A stretch of DNA of 64,000 nucleotides from Przewalskia tangutica (lineage: Eukaryota; Streptophyta; Magnoliopsida; Solanales; Solanaceae): contig CM056721.1 in NCBI GenBank assembly GCA_029844215.1, positions 10,614,368 to 10,678,367 of the forward strand, given 5' to 3'. Below are positions 1 to 11,526 of this stretch, piece by piece. A model generated the notes under the pieces. It worked only from the letters and a program-made list of their open reading frames with translations. It had not been told where the DNA came from and searched no databases. Within the stretch, counting starts at the first letter, position 1. The number at the start of each line of letters is the position of its first letter. The position numbers and the translations under genes were made by a program.

Positions 1-138
1 CATTCGTATCTTTAACTTCTAATCATAATTAATTACGGACTAAGCCGAAAAGGATTATAGAAAATCTTACTTAAAAACTCACTTTTATAAATAAATACTC
101 GTACAAGACTATTATCCACATGACACATGTCTACAAGT

Positions 139-840
139 AGGGATGGTAACGGATAGGATCTGGACCAGGTCCAGATCCGTTTTTCATACTTGTATTCAGA
201 TTTGGATTCATATTCATCGGATCCATAAAAATCAGATCCAAATTCAGAGTCACCGGAACCACGTCTGAATCCACATCATACAAAAACAAAATTATAAGGG
301 CCTGACTTTTTAAGCACCCTACTTATTAAGTTCGTGGGTTGGACAAGTTCCGGAGTTAATGGTTCCAAATTTGAATCTTTAAATTGGATATAAAAGTAGG
401 ATAGAGGACTGCAAGTGGGATAGGGAAATAACCGTGCACTCAATACTGTGACCTTTTTAACCATTATTATTTTCTTGGTAGAGTTGGTAGTTACAAGTAT
501 GGGGAAAATAAATTGTGACAGGCTTCACAACTAATTTACGCCAAAGATGTTTTGCGTTTTCTATATCTTATTAAAATTGAAGTCATCGATGATAAACATA
601 TTAAATACACATAATTGTGGAATGCTGGCATGGTAGAGAAGTTCTTATTTCCCAAGGTTAGAAAAACAGATCCACGGGTCGGATCTGGACCGGATACGAA
701 TCTCAAAGACAAGATTCATATTCAAATTCGATCCGTCATAAACGAATTTGAATCCGACGGGTAAATTTTAAAGATTCATATCCTATAAAAAGGATTTGGA
801 TCCACCGGACCGGGTCCAGGATCCGTTGCCATCTCTATGA
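139..840. mobile_element. hAT-like non-autonomous element (MITE-like)
   Basis: The two ends are inverted: the left end reads AGGGATGGTAACGGAT and the right end, reverse-complemented, reads AGAGATGGCAACGGAT after four extra bases. An exact 8-bp direct repeat, CTACAAGT, lies at 131-138 and 841-848. Eight-base target duplications are typical of the hAT superfamily. The interior is full of GGATCC/ATCCG-type subterminal repeats and has no transposase-like reading frame. The four extra bases between the right inverted end and the target repeat mean the exact right border is uncertain. Confidence 0.75.
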
Positions 841-848
841 CTACAAGT

Positions 849-1869
849 CTTTAAGAGTAGCAGCATCAAAGGTCGGGACAGGGCCCCGTGTCATACCCGT
901 ATATACAAGCAAAAATGTATCGTACCAAAATTTTACTGACACTCCGGAACAAGGGGAGTGTTCCAAAATCTGCGGAGTCCGCATCCTACTAACGTGGATC
1001 CTCTTCTTGCCTACGTGAACCTGCGGGCATGAAACGCAACATTTCCGACAAAAGAATGTCAGTACGACTGATGTACTGAGTATGTATGGCATGAATAATA
1101 GCATAACACAGATATAACAACGACTGAAATAGGAACAACTGACCAACAATACATCTAAGGGTCCTAATACATATGTTTAAATGTCATGCACAATGCGATA
1201 TACGTATACATCGGGCCCATTGGGAATCTTCCTTACCATAACAATATCTGTGGGCATAATATGTCTAAATGTTATGCAATACATATGAGGTAATAGAATA
1301 TACTGGCCACACAAGAGCATCTTCCTTCCAATCATATATATATATATATATATATATATTATGGCCCTTCATCAGGCATCTTCCTTCATATTAAGCCCCA
1401 CATACTTTATCATTATCATATTCCAATTGATCAGGTAGTTTGCGTACCCCGTTTTTCATATAATATAAGGCATCGGGTAAAACATGAGTGTAATGCAAAT
1501 AAAAATACATGAATAACAATAAAACATTATAAGTGGCATAATATCCTTGTACCTTTGGTTAACACTGCGAATATTAACATCTTTCTGTGTGCCTCAATAA
1601 GGACTTAGAACATATTTAGATATGCTTCTAACATATGAATCAATATAAATATTTGTTGACCAAAATATCATTTACATGTTGAACGATATTTATACACTTA
1701 AATATTTGTATAATTTAAGGATATAATTGTAAATGACGCAAGAATAGAACATTAAATTACTAATAATCCTAATTTTATTAAACTACCAATCCACTCAGCC
1801 GTTAATACTAATATTATTTTATTACTACAAGGAACTTAACTCAAGCTCTAACCCTAATTCTATTGAAAA
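849..1869. other. AT-rich spacer without a recognisable gene
   Basis: No convincing coding sequence was found on either strand. The part at 849-1150 resembles degraded retrotransposon LTR sequence (a stretch around GGGACAGGGCCCCGTGTC), but I could not find its ends. The rest is AT-rich spacer leading up to the copia element at 1870. Confidence 0.4.
1334..1359. repeat. (AT)13 microsatellite
   Basis: An uninterrupted run of 13 AT dinucleotides in non-coding spacer. Confidence 0.95.
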
Positions 1870-2115
1870 TGTAAGAATTATTTAGAACTGGAAAATCTTC
1901 CTTCCTCTTATTCATGCCCAAATGGTCACAATATATACACTAAGTAACAATTAATAGAAAGATTAAGTCTTCCTTAAAATTCTCCTACATATCCCATAAT
2001 ATATTCATTTTCCTATATTAATACTATTCTATTTAATACATAATATTATTTACCATATACAAAAGATTCTACATAATTATATTATTAATAGTAATTAATA
2101 ATAAATATTCTAACA
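1870..2115 (-). repeat. 3' LTR of copia-1
   Basis: 246 bp, TG...CA ends, near-identical to 6929-7172. On the minus strand it lies downstream of RNase H, so it is the 3' LTR. A purine tract (reads GCGGGGGAG on the minus strand, about 2116-2124) abuts it. It differs from its partner by scattered substitutions and small indels. Confidence 0.93.
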
Positions 2116-5100
2116 CTCCCCCGCAGTCGAAGCCGGAAGAGGGCGAATGTTGAGACTGTCCCGAAATTCTTCAAATAAGATCAGCAGAAGCCCTTTTGTG
2201 AAGATATCTGCAATCTGATGTCGCGTCGGGACATGTAACACTCGCACCTGTCCGCGAGCCACCTTTTCACGGACAAAATGAATATCTAACTCAATATGTT
2301 TAGTGCGTTGATGATGGATTGGATTTCCGGAGAGATAAATTGCACTAATGTTATCACAGTATACCATAGTGGCTGTCGGAATAGGACAATGAAGCTCAAG
2401 TAAAAGATTCTGAATCGGCGTAGTCGACACTGACATTGGCTACCGCGCGGTATTGACTTCAAAGACTAGAGCGTGATACTGTGAGTTGCCTTTTGGAGGA
2501 CCATGATATTAAATTATCAGGAAGGCGTAATAACAGGATGTGGGCGTGCGGTGCGGACATCTGCCCGATCTGCGTACGTAGGTGACAAGCTTGGTCATGG
2601 AAGACGGGTACATATGCAATCCATAATTCAGAGTGCCCTGAATATATCGTACAATACGTTTGAGTGCATGCATATGTTCTTCCATTGGATTGTGCATGAA
2701 CAAACACACTTGTTGTACTGCATATGTAATATCTGGCCTGGTGAATGTGAGATATTGTAAAGCTCCTGCCAAGTTGCGATACAATGTCGGATTGGCAAAA
2801 AGACTACTGGATATTGCACTCAATTTTGACTTGGTATCTACTGGAGTTGCAGACGGTTTGCAAGATGACATTTCAGCCCGTTCTACGATCTCTGATGCAT
2901 ACTTCTTCTGGGAAAGAAATAAACCACATGCATGACGTGTCACCGCAATTCCTAGAAAGTAGTGAAGTGGACCAAGATCCTTCATAGCAAATTCGGAACT
3001 CAGCTGGGTCATGATATTCTTGCGAAGAGAGTCTGAAGAGGCTGTTAGGATAATATCATCTACATATAAGAGAATATAAGCAGTATGATTACCCTGTTGA
3101 TAAATAAATAGTGAATTATCCGAACTTGTTTGAGAAACCCATCTTGAACACAAAATCGCAAACCGCTTGTACAAGTCACGGAGCTGTTTGAGTCCATATA
3201 ATGATTTTTAAGTAACACACGTGATTGGGATATCGAGAATCTATGTACCCCAATGGTTGGTGCATGTATCTGATCTCGCTCAGTGTCCATGTATGAAGGC
3301 ATTCTTGACATCCAATTGATGAAGTAACCATCCTTTTGAGAGGGCTAAGCGAGAACAATTCGATGGTTCGATTTAACCATCGGATGAATGTCTCGCCGCA
3401 ATCTAATCCCACTGTTGAGTCTTGCCATCACCTACAAGTCGGGCCTTATGCCGCCAAAAGAACCGTGATTTTTCTTTATGGCTAAAAATCCACATAGAAC
3501 GAATTATATTAGCATTAGATGGACGAGGTACTAACTCCCATGTCCTATTTTTAATTAGAGCATGATAGTCATCATCCATGGCCATGTTCCCATTAGGATC
3601 TTTTAGAGCGCATACGGGTTACAAAGCGAGTGATTTCGAGACTTGAGTGTGTATCGTATTTGGCATTGGGTTTTGTAATTCTATGTTGACTACGGGTGAT
3701 CGGCGGTTTAGTGGGCGATGGATGGACGCCATGGCCGGAGTGAGGCAGTGGGCTGACGCCATCGCTTGATTATTGCTATTTTCTCCACTGGTTGCACTGG
3801 GCTGGACGAGTAGTTTGTGTGTAGTTGGGCCTGGAGTTGGAGGTTAGCCCAACTGAAGGGGCAGCTGGTGTGAAGTAGGGGGGTCTCGTCCACTGGGCCT
3901 TGGAACTGATGGCCCAGTTTGCTGGACTGTATTTTTTATGAGTCCCGGGCTGTGGAGAAAATGAGTTAGATACGAGGGCCTATCATCATCCAAAAAATCA
4001 TAAGTATTTGTCCATGTGTCATGTATCTTGGCAAAGGGAAATTGTGACTCATCAAAAATTACATGACGACATATAATCATACGTTTGGAAGAAATGTCAT
4101 AACACATGTAACCACGGTGATTCGTAGGATATCCCAAGAAGACACATGGAGTAGACCGGAGTTGAAGTTTTGTGATTGTGGTGAATGGAAATAGAGGGTA
4201 GAAAAGACAACCAAATACTCTCAAATGATGATATGAGGGCTCTCGTAAGTAAAGTATTTTTAGTGGAGCTTGGTAAGACATGTTTTTATGGGGAAGAATA
4301 TTTAACATGTAGTTTGCCATTTGAAGCGCATGATGCCAAAAAATGGGGGTATAGAAGCATGAGCAAGGGATGTTCTCACAATATTGTTTATGGTTCTAAT
4401 TTTGCGTTCCGCCTTCCCATTCTGTGAAGAGGTGTGAGGACAGGATAAACGAAATTGTAAACCATTTGTTTTGAAAAAATCTCAAAGCGATTATTGTCAA
4501 ATTCCCTCCCGTTGTCACATTGAATACTTTTAATCTCGTTCAAACGAGTTCGGATAAATGCTCTAAAGTTTAGGAAAGTGGAAAACACTTGTGATTTTTC
4601 GACAAAGGAAATGTCCACAAATAATTAGAGTAGTCATCAAGAAAGCGATAAATAGTATCTATGACACGAGGAACTCAAAGCGGTGATGTCCAAATATCAC
4701 AATGTAAAATATCAAGCGGCATAGTAGTGCATGAAGTAGAAGAAGTAAATGGCAACCTAACATGTTTACGAGGACAACCATGACACTTATTCAAAACATG
4801 AGTGTTGAAAAACTTACGACTAAATTTATTATTTCTTTATAAAATCCATTTATAATAAAATTAAATTTTCTATAAGCTCTTTCATTAGCATAATATAAAT
4901 AATTTATGTTGAATTTCCTTATTATCGGAAATATTAAAAAAAAATATTTCTTTTCGTCACGTAATTTATATTCTAAAAACAAATTTGTCTTTGAATCAAC
5001 ATGGCATATATCGTATCTATATCATAAATATAAAAACTCTTTTTTTTTTTTTTTTTTTTAGTTTTGCAACTTTTATTTTTCAGCCAACTTGCTACTTCTA

Positions 5101-5404
5101 TAATTAAAGCACCCTATTATATATAATATAAATACGCGAGTTAAGCAAGATTATGAGTTTGAGTACATGAAATAAAATTGTTTTGTTTAAGAGAGGCCAA
5201 AACGGACTCCCCCGGATGTCCCAATCGTTCATGCCATAGTGATGGAGCCAAGACTGCAAAAGTGGAAGGAACTTTAGACTGTGAATTTGGTAAACTTATT
5301 GGATAGAGTTCCCCCTTGCTATCACATCTCATGAGAAGCTTCCCCGTCTGAAAGTCATGTACGGAAAAACCAAATGGGTCAAATTTACGAAACCCAATTA
5401 TCAC
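2116..5404 (-). pseudogene. copia-1 pol remnant (integrase, RT, RNase H)
   Basis: This is the polyprotein for copying and inserting the element. Read on the minus strand, 5404-5141 gives a gag-pre-integrase segment with the LWHERLGHPG motif. The 4790-4390 stretch gives integrase pieces including a CDNGREF motif. Block 4320-3844 is integrase C-terminal. Block 3174-2509 is reverse transcriptase with the catalytic YVDD box, and 2436-2110 is RNase H ending in the ADIFTKGL motif. The pieces lie in several frames and the stops between them make it non-functional. An AT-rich stretch at about 4800-5130 with a T20-like run interrupts the coding part and may be a small insertion. Confidence 0.9.
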
Positions 5405-5699
5405 TAGTAAACTTCCTATGAAACCAATTTTTTATTAATTTGGGAGCATGCAGACATTATTTAAAACTAGTGGTGGTGGCGGTGTGTTTGACCCATAACC
5501 TTTTATTGGAATTGCATGGCATTTCGCATAATAATACCATTTTCTTTGCTCAAATTAAAATAGGGTGAGAGTGTACCTTGGGATCGTCGTATGTGGCGTT
5601 GCCGAGTCCATATACGATTAGAATCCGGTGGATTGAGTCTCGAGTGTGCATGCTTTGCTCGATATCCGTAGGATGGATTGTGGTTGAATGGGCCTCGCC

Positions 5700-6792
5700 C
5701 GTTGGGCGGAGGAGGCCCAATCGCTATGCGTAAGCCCGGCCAGTGAAATGGGCTCTTTGGGTCAGCGTTGTCTGCCCGTTACGCCGCGTTCTTTGAAATG
5801 GTGGGTGCCATCGCCGTTGGGCTGTTGGTTTGCTGACCAGTTTCATACAGGCTGTCTGCGTCTCCTGCTTCTGCCAGTGAACGCTTGCCGCTGTTCTTCC
5901 GGTGGCATGGTGGTTCTGCGATAGCCACCGCGAGTTGGTCTTCCGCCATTCGTTTCGCCAATTCCGGTGACCCACCTTATTATTTCGCGATTTCCACCCT
6001 TTATTATGATAACCACGCCTTTTTACTCTTATTTTGTGAAGAATAGTCAAAATAATTACGCCGTTTGAATACGTGGCAACCATGGCGGAATTTGTAGTCG
6101 TTGAAACCTTAATCAAACGACTCTTGAGAACAAGCATGGATCTTGCTTGATAAAACTTTGGTAAGAGATTACTTTGACGGATTAGTGTCCCCACGCCACT
6201 ATAAGCATCCGTGAGACCGACAACTAATTGTAAAACTAACCGATTACCTACAAATAGACGCCCAATTTCTATGAAATTGAACATACAACCTGCGTACCTC
6301 CCATTCATGGAAGACTTTTTCAGAAATCGGTGAACCTACGTTTCTCAATTGATCTGCCACCACTTTGAGACGTTGACAGTAGGTTGAAACGTTAGGGAAG
6401 TCTGCCATGACAATGGTTGAAAATTCTTGTTCCAACGCCTTGACGAGAGTTTTGATTATCTTGAAAAATGTCTCTCAGCGTTCCTACGCCGTGGCGATGA
6501 GAATCTGGTTCCGTTATTGTATCAGACAAATCTGTGGATATTGTTGCATAAATCTAACCAAGAACTGTGGCATCGATGGTATCCGATTCTTTGTTTGCTT
6601 GAACGATTGTTGTTGTTGTACCATTTTTGGTGGAATTATATGATGAAGAACTTTGTGAGCCTACAACATATTTTGAACAACTCCGCCCGTATTTGCGTAG
6701 TGAGCAGTTTCCATCTCTAGTTTGACAGAAATATGTGTTTTGATGTTGGAGATAGTAAGGGCTGAGTGAAACGAAGATTTTGATTCAGACAT
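5700..6792 (-). pseudogene. copia-1 gag remnant
   Basis: The gag reading begins at an ATG at 6792 (minus strand) about 125 bp inside the primer-binding site. Recognisable gag sequence lies at 6435-6244 and 6308-5724, with the frame broken several times; an early stop occurs about 43 codons in. Basic, glycine- and arginine-rich sequence near 6000-5780 matches the nucleic-acid binding end of gag, but I see no intact zinc knuckle. Confidence 0.75.
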
Positions 6793-6916
6793 GGTTGACA
6801 ACAATAATGGAGGAAAATAAAGGATAACAATGGAGAAGACAAATTCGTTTGGATGGATGGGGAAGATGGCCGAATTTGGAAGGAATATTTTATTTAGAGT
6901 AGGATCTTTGAATTAC

Positions 6917-6928
6917 GCTCTGATACCA
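6917..6928 (-). other. Primer-binding site of copia-1 (initiator tRNA-Met)
   Basis: Reads TGGTATCAGAGC on the minus strand, directly after the end of the 5' LTR. It is complementary to the 3' end of plant initiator tRNA-Met, which primes minus-strand DNA synthesis in many copia elements. Confidence 0.93.
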
Positions 6929-7172
6929 TGTAAGAATTATTTAGAACTGAAAAATCTTCCTTCCTCTTATTCATGCCCAAATGGTCACAATATATACACT
7001 AAGTAACAATTAATAGGAAGATTAAGTATTCCTTAAAATTCTACTACCTATCCCATAATATATTTTTTTCCTATATTAATACTATTCTATTTAATACATA
7101 ATACTATTACCATATACAAAAAATTCTACATAATTATATTATTAATATTAATTAATAATAAATATTATAACA
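6929..7172 (-). repeat. 5' LTR of copia-1
   Basis: 244 bp, TG...CA, adjacent to the primer-binding site. It matches 1870-2115 at most positions. Confidence 0.93.
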
Positions 7173-7857
7173 GAAACAACCGACTTTATATCCTTATCAC
7201 TATTACTGCAAAAGAACGTTACTAATTCTTTTTCCTCAGAACATTACTAATTATTACTATACTAATTTTCTAAATGCTTAAAAAGTTCCAATTCAATTAG
7301 AAATTGCAGATTTGATTTGTATAAATTTCACCGTATGCTTTCTTCCTCTTCAGTCAGCGATAGTTCATAGGCTGTTGAAAGCCAATACTCCAAGTCCAAA
7401 CACATATCATGGACATTTTATCCAATATCTAGGCCTTGAATTCCTAATTAACTAATAATGAAATATTACAAAATTAAGCTACATATTTTATGGGTTAGGT
7501 CTAATATTTATGTGGACTAAAAAATCACTATCACATATTTAATTAAAGTCATACATATGGGCATTTCACAATTTCATTAAAAATTTCATAATATTCAACG
7601 CAAGATATATTCATGCAAAACACGAACAGAGACACTAGTCTATCTTAAAAACATATTAAGTATTATTTCTGACTGAATTTGTATAGAACAAAATAATTTC
7701 AATTTGGATTAAAAAAGAGAAGTTAGGGCGATATTTGATAAACGGTCGAAAATTCAAAAACGAAGCGGGTCATTTTTTGCATGCATGAAAATAAAACCAT
7801 TTCCCCTCTCTCTAAAACTAAAACTTTTTGAATTTTGAAAACAGCTCAAAGCGCTCC
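7173..7857. other. Upstream region of the F-box gene
   Basis: AT-rich sequence with no reading frame of note. It lies between the copia-1 5' LTR and the F-box gene's TATA box and presumably contains its promoter. No cis-element other than the TATA box could be called with confidence. Confidence 0.4.
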
Positions 7858-7865
7858 ATATATAC
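7858..7865 (+). promoter_or_regulatory. Probable TATA box of the F-box gene
   Basis: ATATATAC followed by C-rich and CT-rich sequence, about 80 bp before the first splice donor of the transcript. It would place transcription start near 7890, upstream of the 5'UTR exon that ends at 7945. Confidence 0.55.
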
Positions 7866-7989
7866 CCGCGCCCTCACTCTCTCTTTAATAAGCTTAAATC
7901 TTAATTCATCTCACAAAGCCTAAAACTCCACTAATTTTCTTCATTGTAAGCTTCTTTATTTTTTTATTCTACGATTTATCACTTTAATT

Positions 7990-8075
7990 TGTCAATACAA
8001 CAACAACAACATATTCAGTGCAATAGTTAGAATGTACACAGACTTTACTTTGAGACACATTTTGTTAATTGTTAC
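7990..8075 (+). repeat. Degenerate SINE-like remnant
   Basis: The run of CAACAACAACAACATATTCA followed by a GTACACAGACTTTAC motif resembles the family found whole at 26432-26543 and 35226-35338, but with weak identity and no target duplications. Confidence 0.35.
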
Positions 8076-8609
8076 TGTAATTGTTCATTCTTGATTATTC
8101 ATTATCAATGCATTTCTTTACACGGGTCATCCTTAAATCTGAGCATCATCTGCATTGGGTAGTTAGATTTAGATGTGTTTGCTGACTTTTATATATAGTT
8201 GAATTTGTTTTAATTCATATTAAATCTACATCTATGGCCACACTACTTAAAATTGTGATTATTATCTTATTTCTAATGTTTGACACTGTACAAAGGCACA
8301 GACATGCGTTGATAGTATTGTGTTGTCCATGTATTTGTTATGTTAATTAAGTTTCACCTAAGCCTTTAATGATTAAGATGTGGTTACTGGGAAGTGTTGC
8401 ATTTGTGTTCCAATGTGGCCATTTCGTTATAATCATGAATTTGTTTTAGCATATGGCATTTCAATTCTTATTAGTTCAGGTTACTCCGAGTAGCTATAGA
8501 TCTTTGTTCCTGCTTACTCATAGATTTAGCTGAAAATACCAACTTTTTACATTATGTGTACTTTTATGCCCCTAATTATTCTTTTCTTCTCAGTTCCTCA
8601 TAGCTTATC

Positions 8610-8768
8610 CAGTGGCGGATCTATCATGATAGGGAGGGGTTTAATTGAATCACGACTTTCGATGCAGGGCATAAATTTATGTGAAAATTTATTAAAATCT
8701 TAATGAGTAGTAGATATTAACCAATAACTTTTAAAATACAATGATTATAAATCTTGGATTTGCCTCTG
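8610..8768. mobile_element. hAT-type MITE in the F-box leader intron
   Basis: 159 bp, flanked by an exact 8-bp duplication AGCTTATC (8602-8609 and 8769-8776). Left end CAGTGGCGGATCTA; right end reverse-complemented CAGAGGCAAATCCA, an imperfect terminal inverted repeat. It has no coding capacity. It sits in the 5'UTR intron, so it would be spliced out. Confidence 0.85.
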
Positions 8769-8962
8769 AGCTTATCTACTATCTGTTAGCTAACAATGAT
8801 TACATTTGTTTTTTTTCTTTTCTGTTCAAGCATTGCTAACAAATGAGATTTTAAAACATTATGAATTTATAGATCCTTAAAATTTTGATTTTTTCCTTCT
8901 TTTTTATTTGGTTATGATTTGTAACTGACCATAACCTGTTTGATGTATGCACTCAGAAAAAA

Positions 8963-10499
8963 ATGGACTCTTTGCCTGATGCCATTATCCAATGCATCTT
9001 GATCAACATAACCAATGCAAAAGATGTGGCTTCTACTTCTTGTGTATCAAAGAGATGGAAGGAGTCAATTCCTTATCTCAATAGGCTTGTCTTCACTCGT
9101 AATATTTTTGACAACCTTAAGAATTGCTCTCCTGATGACGTTGTTGGCCACATGGTTTCATCAATTAATCGATTGGAAGAACTTGTTGTATACTGCCCTT
9201 TTACTGGTCCTGGCCTATCGTCGTGGCTTTCATTAGCTGGACCTTCTTTATGGAGGCTTGAGCTAAAGATGGACGATAACCTCATTGATATGAAATCTTG
9301 CTCCTCAAAGTTGGACAGTATCGCAGCAGCAATAAATTTGGAATCTTTGAAACTTTGGGGTGTGAATATGACTCGTTGTCCAAATTGGTACATTTTCCAT
9401 AAGCTTAGGAATCTTGAAATAGTTGGCACAGTAACGGATGACTCTATCTTACATGCTGCATTAATGGCTTTCCCCAATTTGAGTAACCTGTTGCTCCTTG
9501 GTTGTGAGGGACTGAAACATGTCTTTCTTGAGCTTCCTCAGCTGGAAGTATGTAATCTTGATTTCAACGGTTTAGGTAACTGCTCCCTAACTGTCAATTC
9601 TCCGAAACTTCAACATCTGCAAGTGCAAGGTTGTAGTTGGATCAGAGTCCCTCAGACTCAATTACTCAGAAACCTCTCCATTTCTAATACTTCAGGTACT
9701 GAAAATTCCATTAATTGATATGGATTTTATTCATTTTTGGCCCATCGACCGAAATTAATTAGGGGCTCTAGCCAAAAAAGTACAATACACTGGCCATGTA
9801 TATTATAGGCTATTTTGTAAATTAGATCACCGAAAGGCATTGGATTGTAATTATTTTACAAAACCAACTTTTATTGTAGGACGGGTTATCTTTGTAGATT
9901 TTGGAAAACTTGTGGCACTTGAGTCATTGGAGATGAGAGGAGTTCAATGGTGTTGGAGTGCCATAACCAAAATGCTTCAATTGGCAAGTGAAGTGAAACA
10001 TCTATTCATGAAGGTGGAATTCACTGGGGATTCTGATGCTCTACAGCCATTTCCAGAGATTGACATTGTTGATTTCTTTAACAGCCACTCCAAGCTAATA
10101 AAATTTGACATCCATGGGGCCATGTTTGCTGCACTTTGCCAGAGAAACAGTTTGAAAAATGTGAGTCTTAGTTGTTTCTCATTGCACAACGGTTTCTCAT
10201 GGTGCACGTAATTGTTTTTGTTTAGCTAGTCTTATGACATTTGAAATCTTGGATGCTTGCAGGTGGACTATAGATTTATGATCCCTTGCCTTGAGGAGGT
10301 TGTAGTCACCGTGAGATCGCCACTGAATGCTGAACAAAAGATGAGTACTTTAGAGTCTTTAATCAACTATGGAAAGAAACTGAGGAAGATGAGAATAAAA
10401 ATTCTTCAGATGAAGAGCAGCCATAGCAGTACAGATGATTTTTTCGAGGAGATTTGCAGATTCACACGGATGAATCGCAGGATTGTTTCAATTGAATAA
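8963..10499 (+). CDS. F-box/LRR-repeat protein, three coding exons
   Basis: F-box proteins are the substrate-receptor subunits of SCF ubiquitin ligases; the F-box binds SKP1 and the leucine-rich part selects the target. Exons 8963-9695, 9880-10160 and 10263-10499 have GT-AG borders and compatible phases (1, then 0) and give 416 aa. The N-terminus MDSLPDAIIQCILINI and the VSKRWKESI stretch form a typical F-box (about residues 1-45). The rest holds irregular leucine-rich repeats (LESLKLWGVN, LRNLEIVG, LSNLLLLGCEGL). The C-terminus FEEICRFTRMNRRIVSIE and the length match the plant F-box/LRR group that includes, from memory, Arabidopsis At1g67190 (about 419 aa). The ATG is the first after the leader-intron acceptor and directly opens the F-box. 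Nothing is broken, so it looks functional. Its substrate cannot be told from sequence. Confidence 0.88.
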
Positions 10500-11526
10500 T
10501 GATTTGACAATTTTTCCTTGTTCCCCATTTCTTTTCATTGGAGGGGGGGTTACTTATTCTGTTTGATTTGAACGGGAACTTTCTTGGACCATTTCCTTCA
10601 AAGTTCCTAGACATTTGTACTTTGATTTTTGTACCTTTTTAACTTTATTCTGCAAGCTCAGTTGTCTTGAATTTTAAACCAGATTAGAGGCTTTAACTCT
10701 TATGCATTTGGAGAACACCATAGATGAGTCCTTTGATTAGATCAGGAAATGGGATGCTTGCTTTTCTGAATATTGAAATGTGTAATTTTCAATCTTTGGG
10801 ATGTTATTGCAAAAGCCTACCTTTGCCAATTACATGAGTTAAATTTTCGTTTCGTTTTTGGTACAAGAAAAAAAAAATTGTTACTAATGTAGTGTTTAGT
10901 TGCCATCTATTGTTTCTGGAATAATTACTACCCCCTTTAACTTATGAGAAACTTAGTGGAGTATTATATTTTATGAGAATACAATATGAACTAAATTACA
11001 CTAACACTATAGATTCTTTAAGTTAAATTCATCAGAGAAGTAACCTATCAAGCAATTTTATCAGGATTAAATAATACAAGTAGGATTAAGACAAGGGGTC
11101 TTGTGTCCTGACAAATCGTTTTAGATACCAGGCCCAATTAAGATTGACAAGAAGCTAGAGACAAACAAGCTCCATTGATGCAAGTGTCAGCTGAAGCAGA
11201 TACTAATATAGTTGTCATTAGAGGAAAAATACAGAGAATAATGCTGCTTAAATAAGCAAAACTGCTTCAGAGAATGTACAACAACAATGTCCACTGAAAT
11301 GATAAAGTGAAGAACAAATGAAAGGGCAGCAAGCAGCAGAAAGTAATTCAAGTGTACACTCAAAGCCAAGACATGTCACCCTTTGCCTTCATTATCTGAT
11401 ACAGTAAAAGCTAGATCCACTAATATCACATAGTAAAAAAAATTCTCTGCTTCATAAGAAGTGCCAAATGATGCTAGTCCTAAGATTTTATCTGCCATAT
11501 AGAATGTGATTTCCAGTAAAGAAAGT
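10500..11526. other. Shared 3' flank of two convergent genes
   Basis: About 1.0 kb between the stop codons of the F-box gene (plus) and the p24 gene (minus). It must hold both 3'UTRs and polyadenylation signals. No further gene, repeat or RNA was recognised. Confidence 0.5.

Larger units (their letters stand above)
1870..7172 (-). mobile_element. Ty1/copia LTR retrotransposon, complete but decayed (copia-1)
   Basis: A 5.3-kb element on the minus strand with two similar LTRs (1870-2115 and 6929-7172), each starting TG and ending CA. Flanking 5-mers are GAAAA (1865-1869) and GAAAC (7173-7177), a target duplication with one mismatch. Just inside the 5' LTR is a primer-binding site complementary to initiator tRNA-Met, and just inside the 3' LTR a purine tract. 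Internal domains run gag, gag-pre-integrase, integrase, reverse transcriptase, RNase H, which is the copia order. The short LTRs and overall size suit the Ale/Retrofit-type lineage, which is inferred. All reading frames are broken by stops and frameshifts. Confidence 0.93.
7946..8956 (+). other. 5'UTR intron of the F-box gene
   Basis: A GT donor follows CTTCATTG at 7945 (GTAAGC) and an AG acceptor lies at 8955-8956, seven bases before the start ATG. The 1.0-kb interval has no coding content and contains a hAT-type MITE and a SINE-like remnant. Leader introns of this size are common in plant genes; this one is inferred from sequence only. Confidence 0.55.

Noticed and set aside
841..1149. 102-codon open frame on the minus strand
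   Set aside because: Cysteine-rich low-quality peptide with no motif; lies in what looks like old LTR sequence.
9073..9477. 134-codon open frame opposite the F-box exon
   Set aside because: Antisense shadow of F-box coding sequence.
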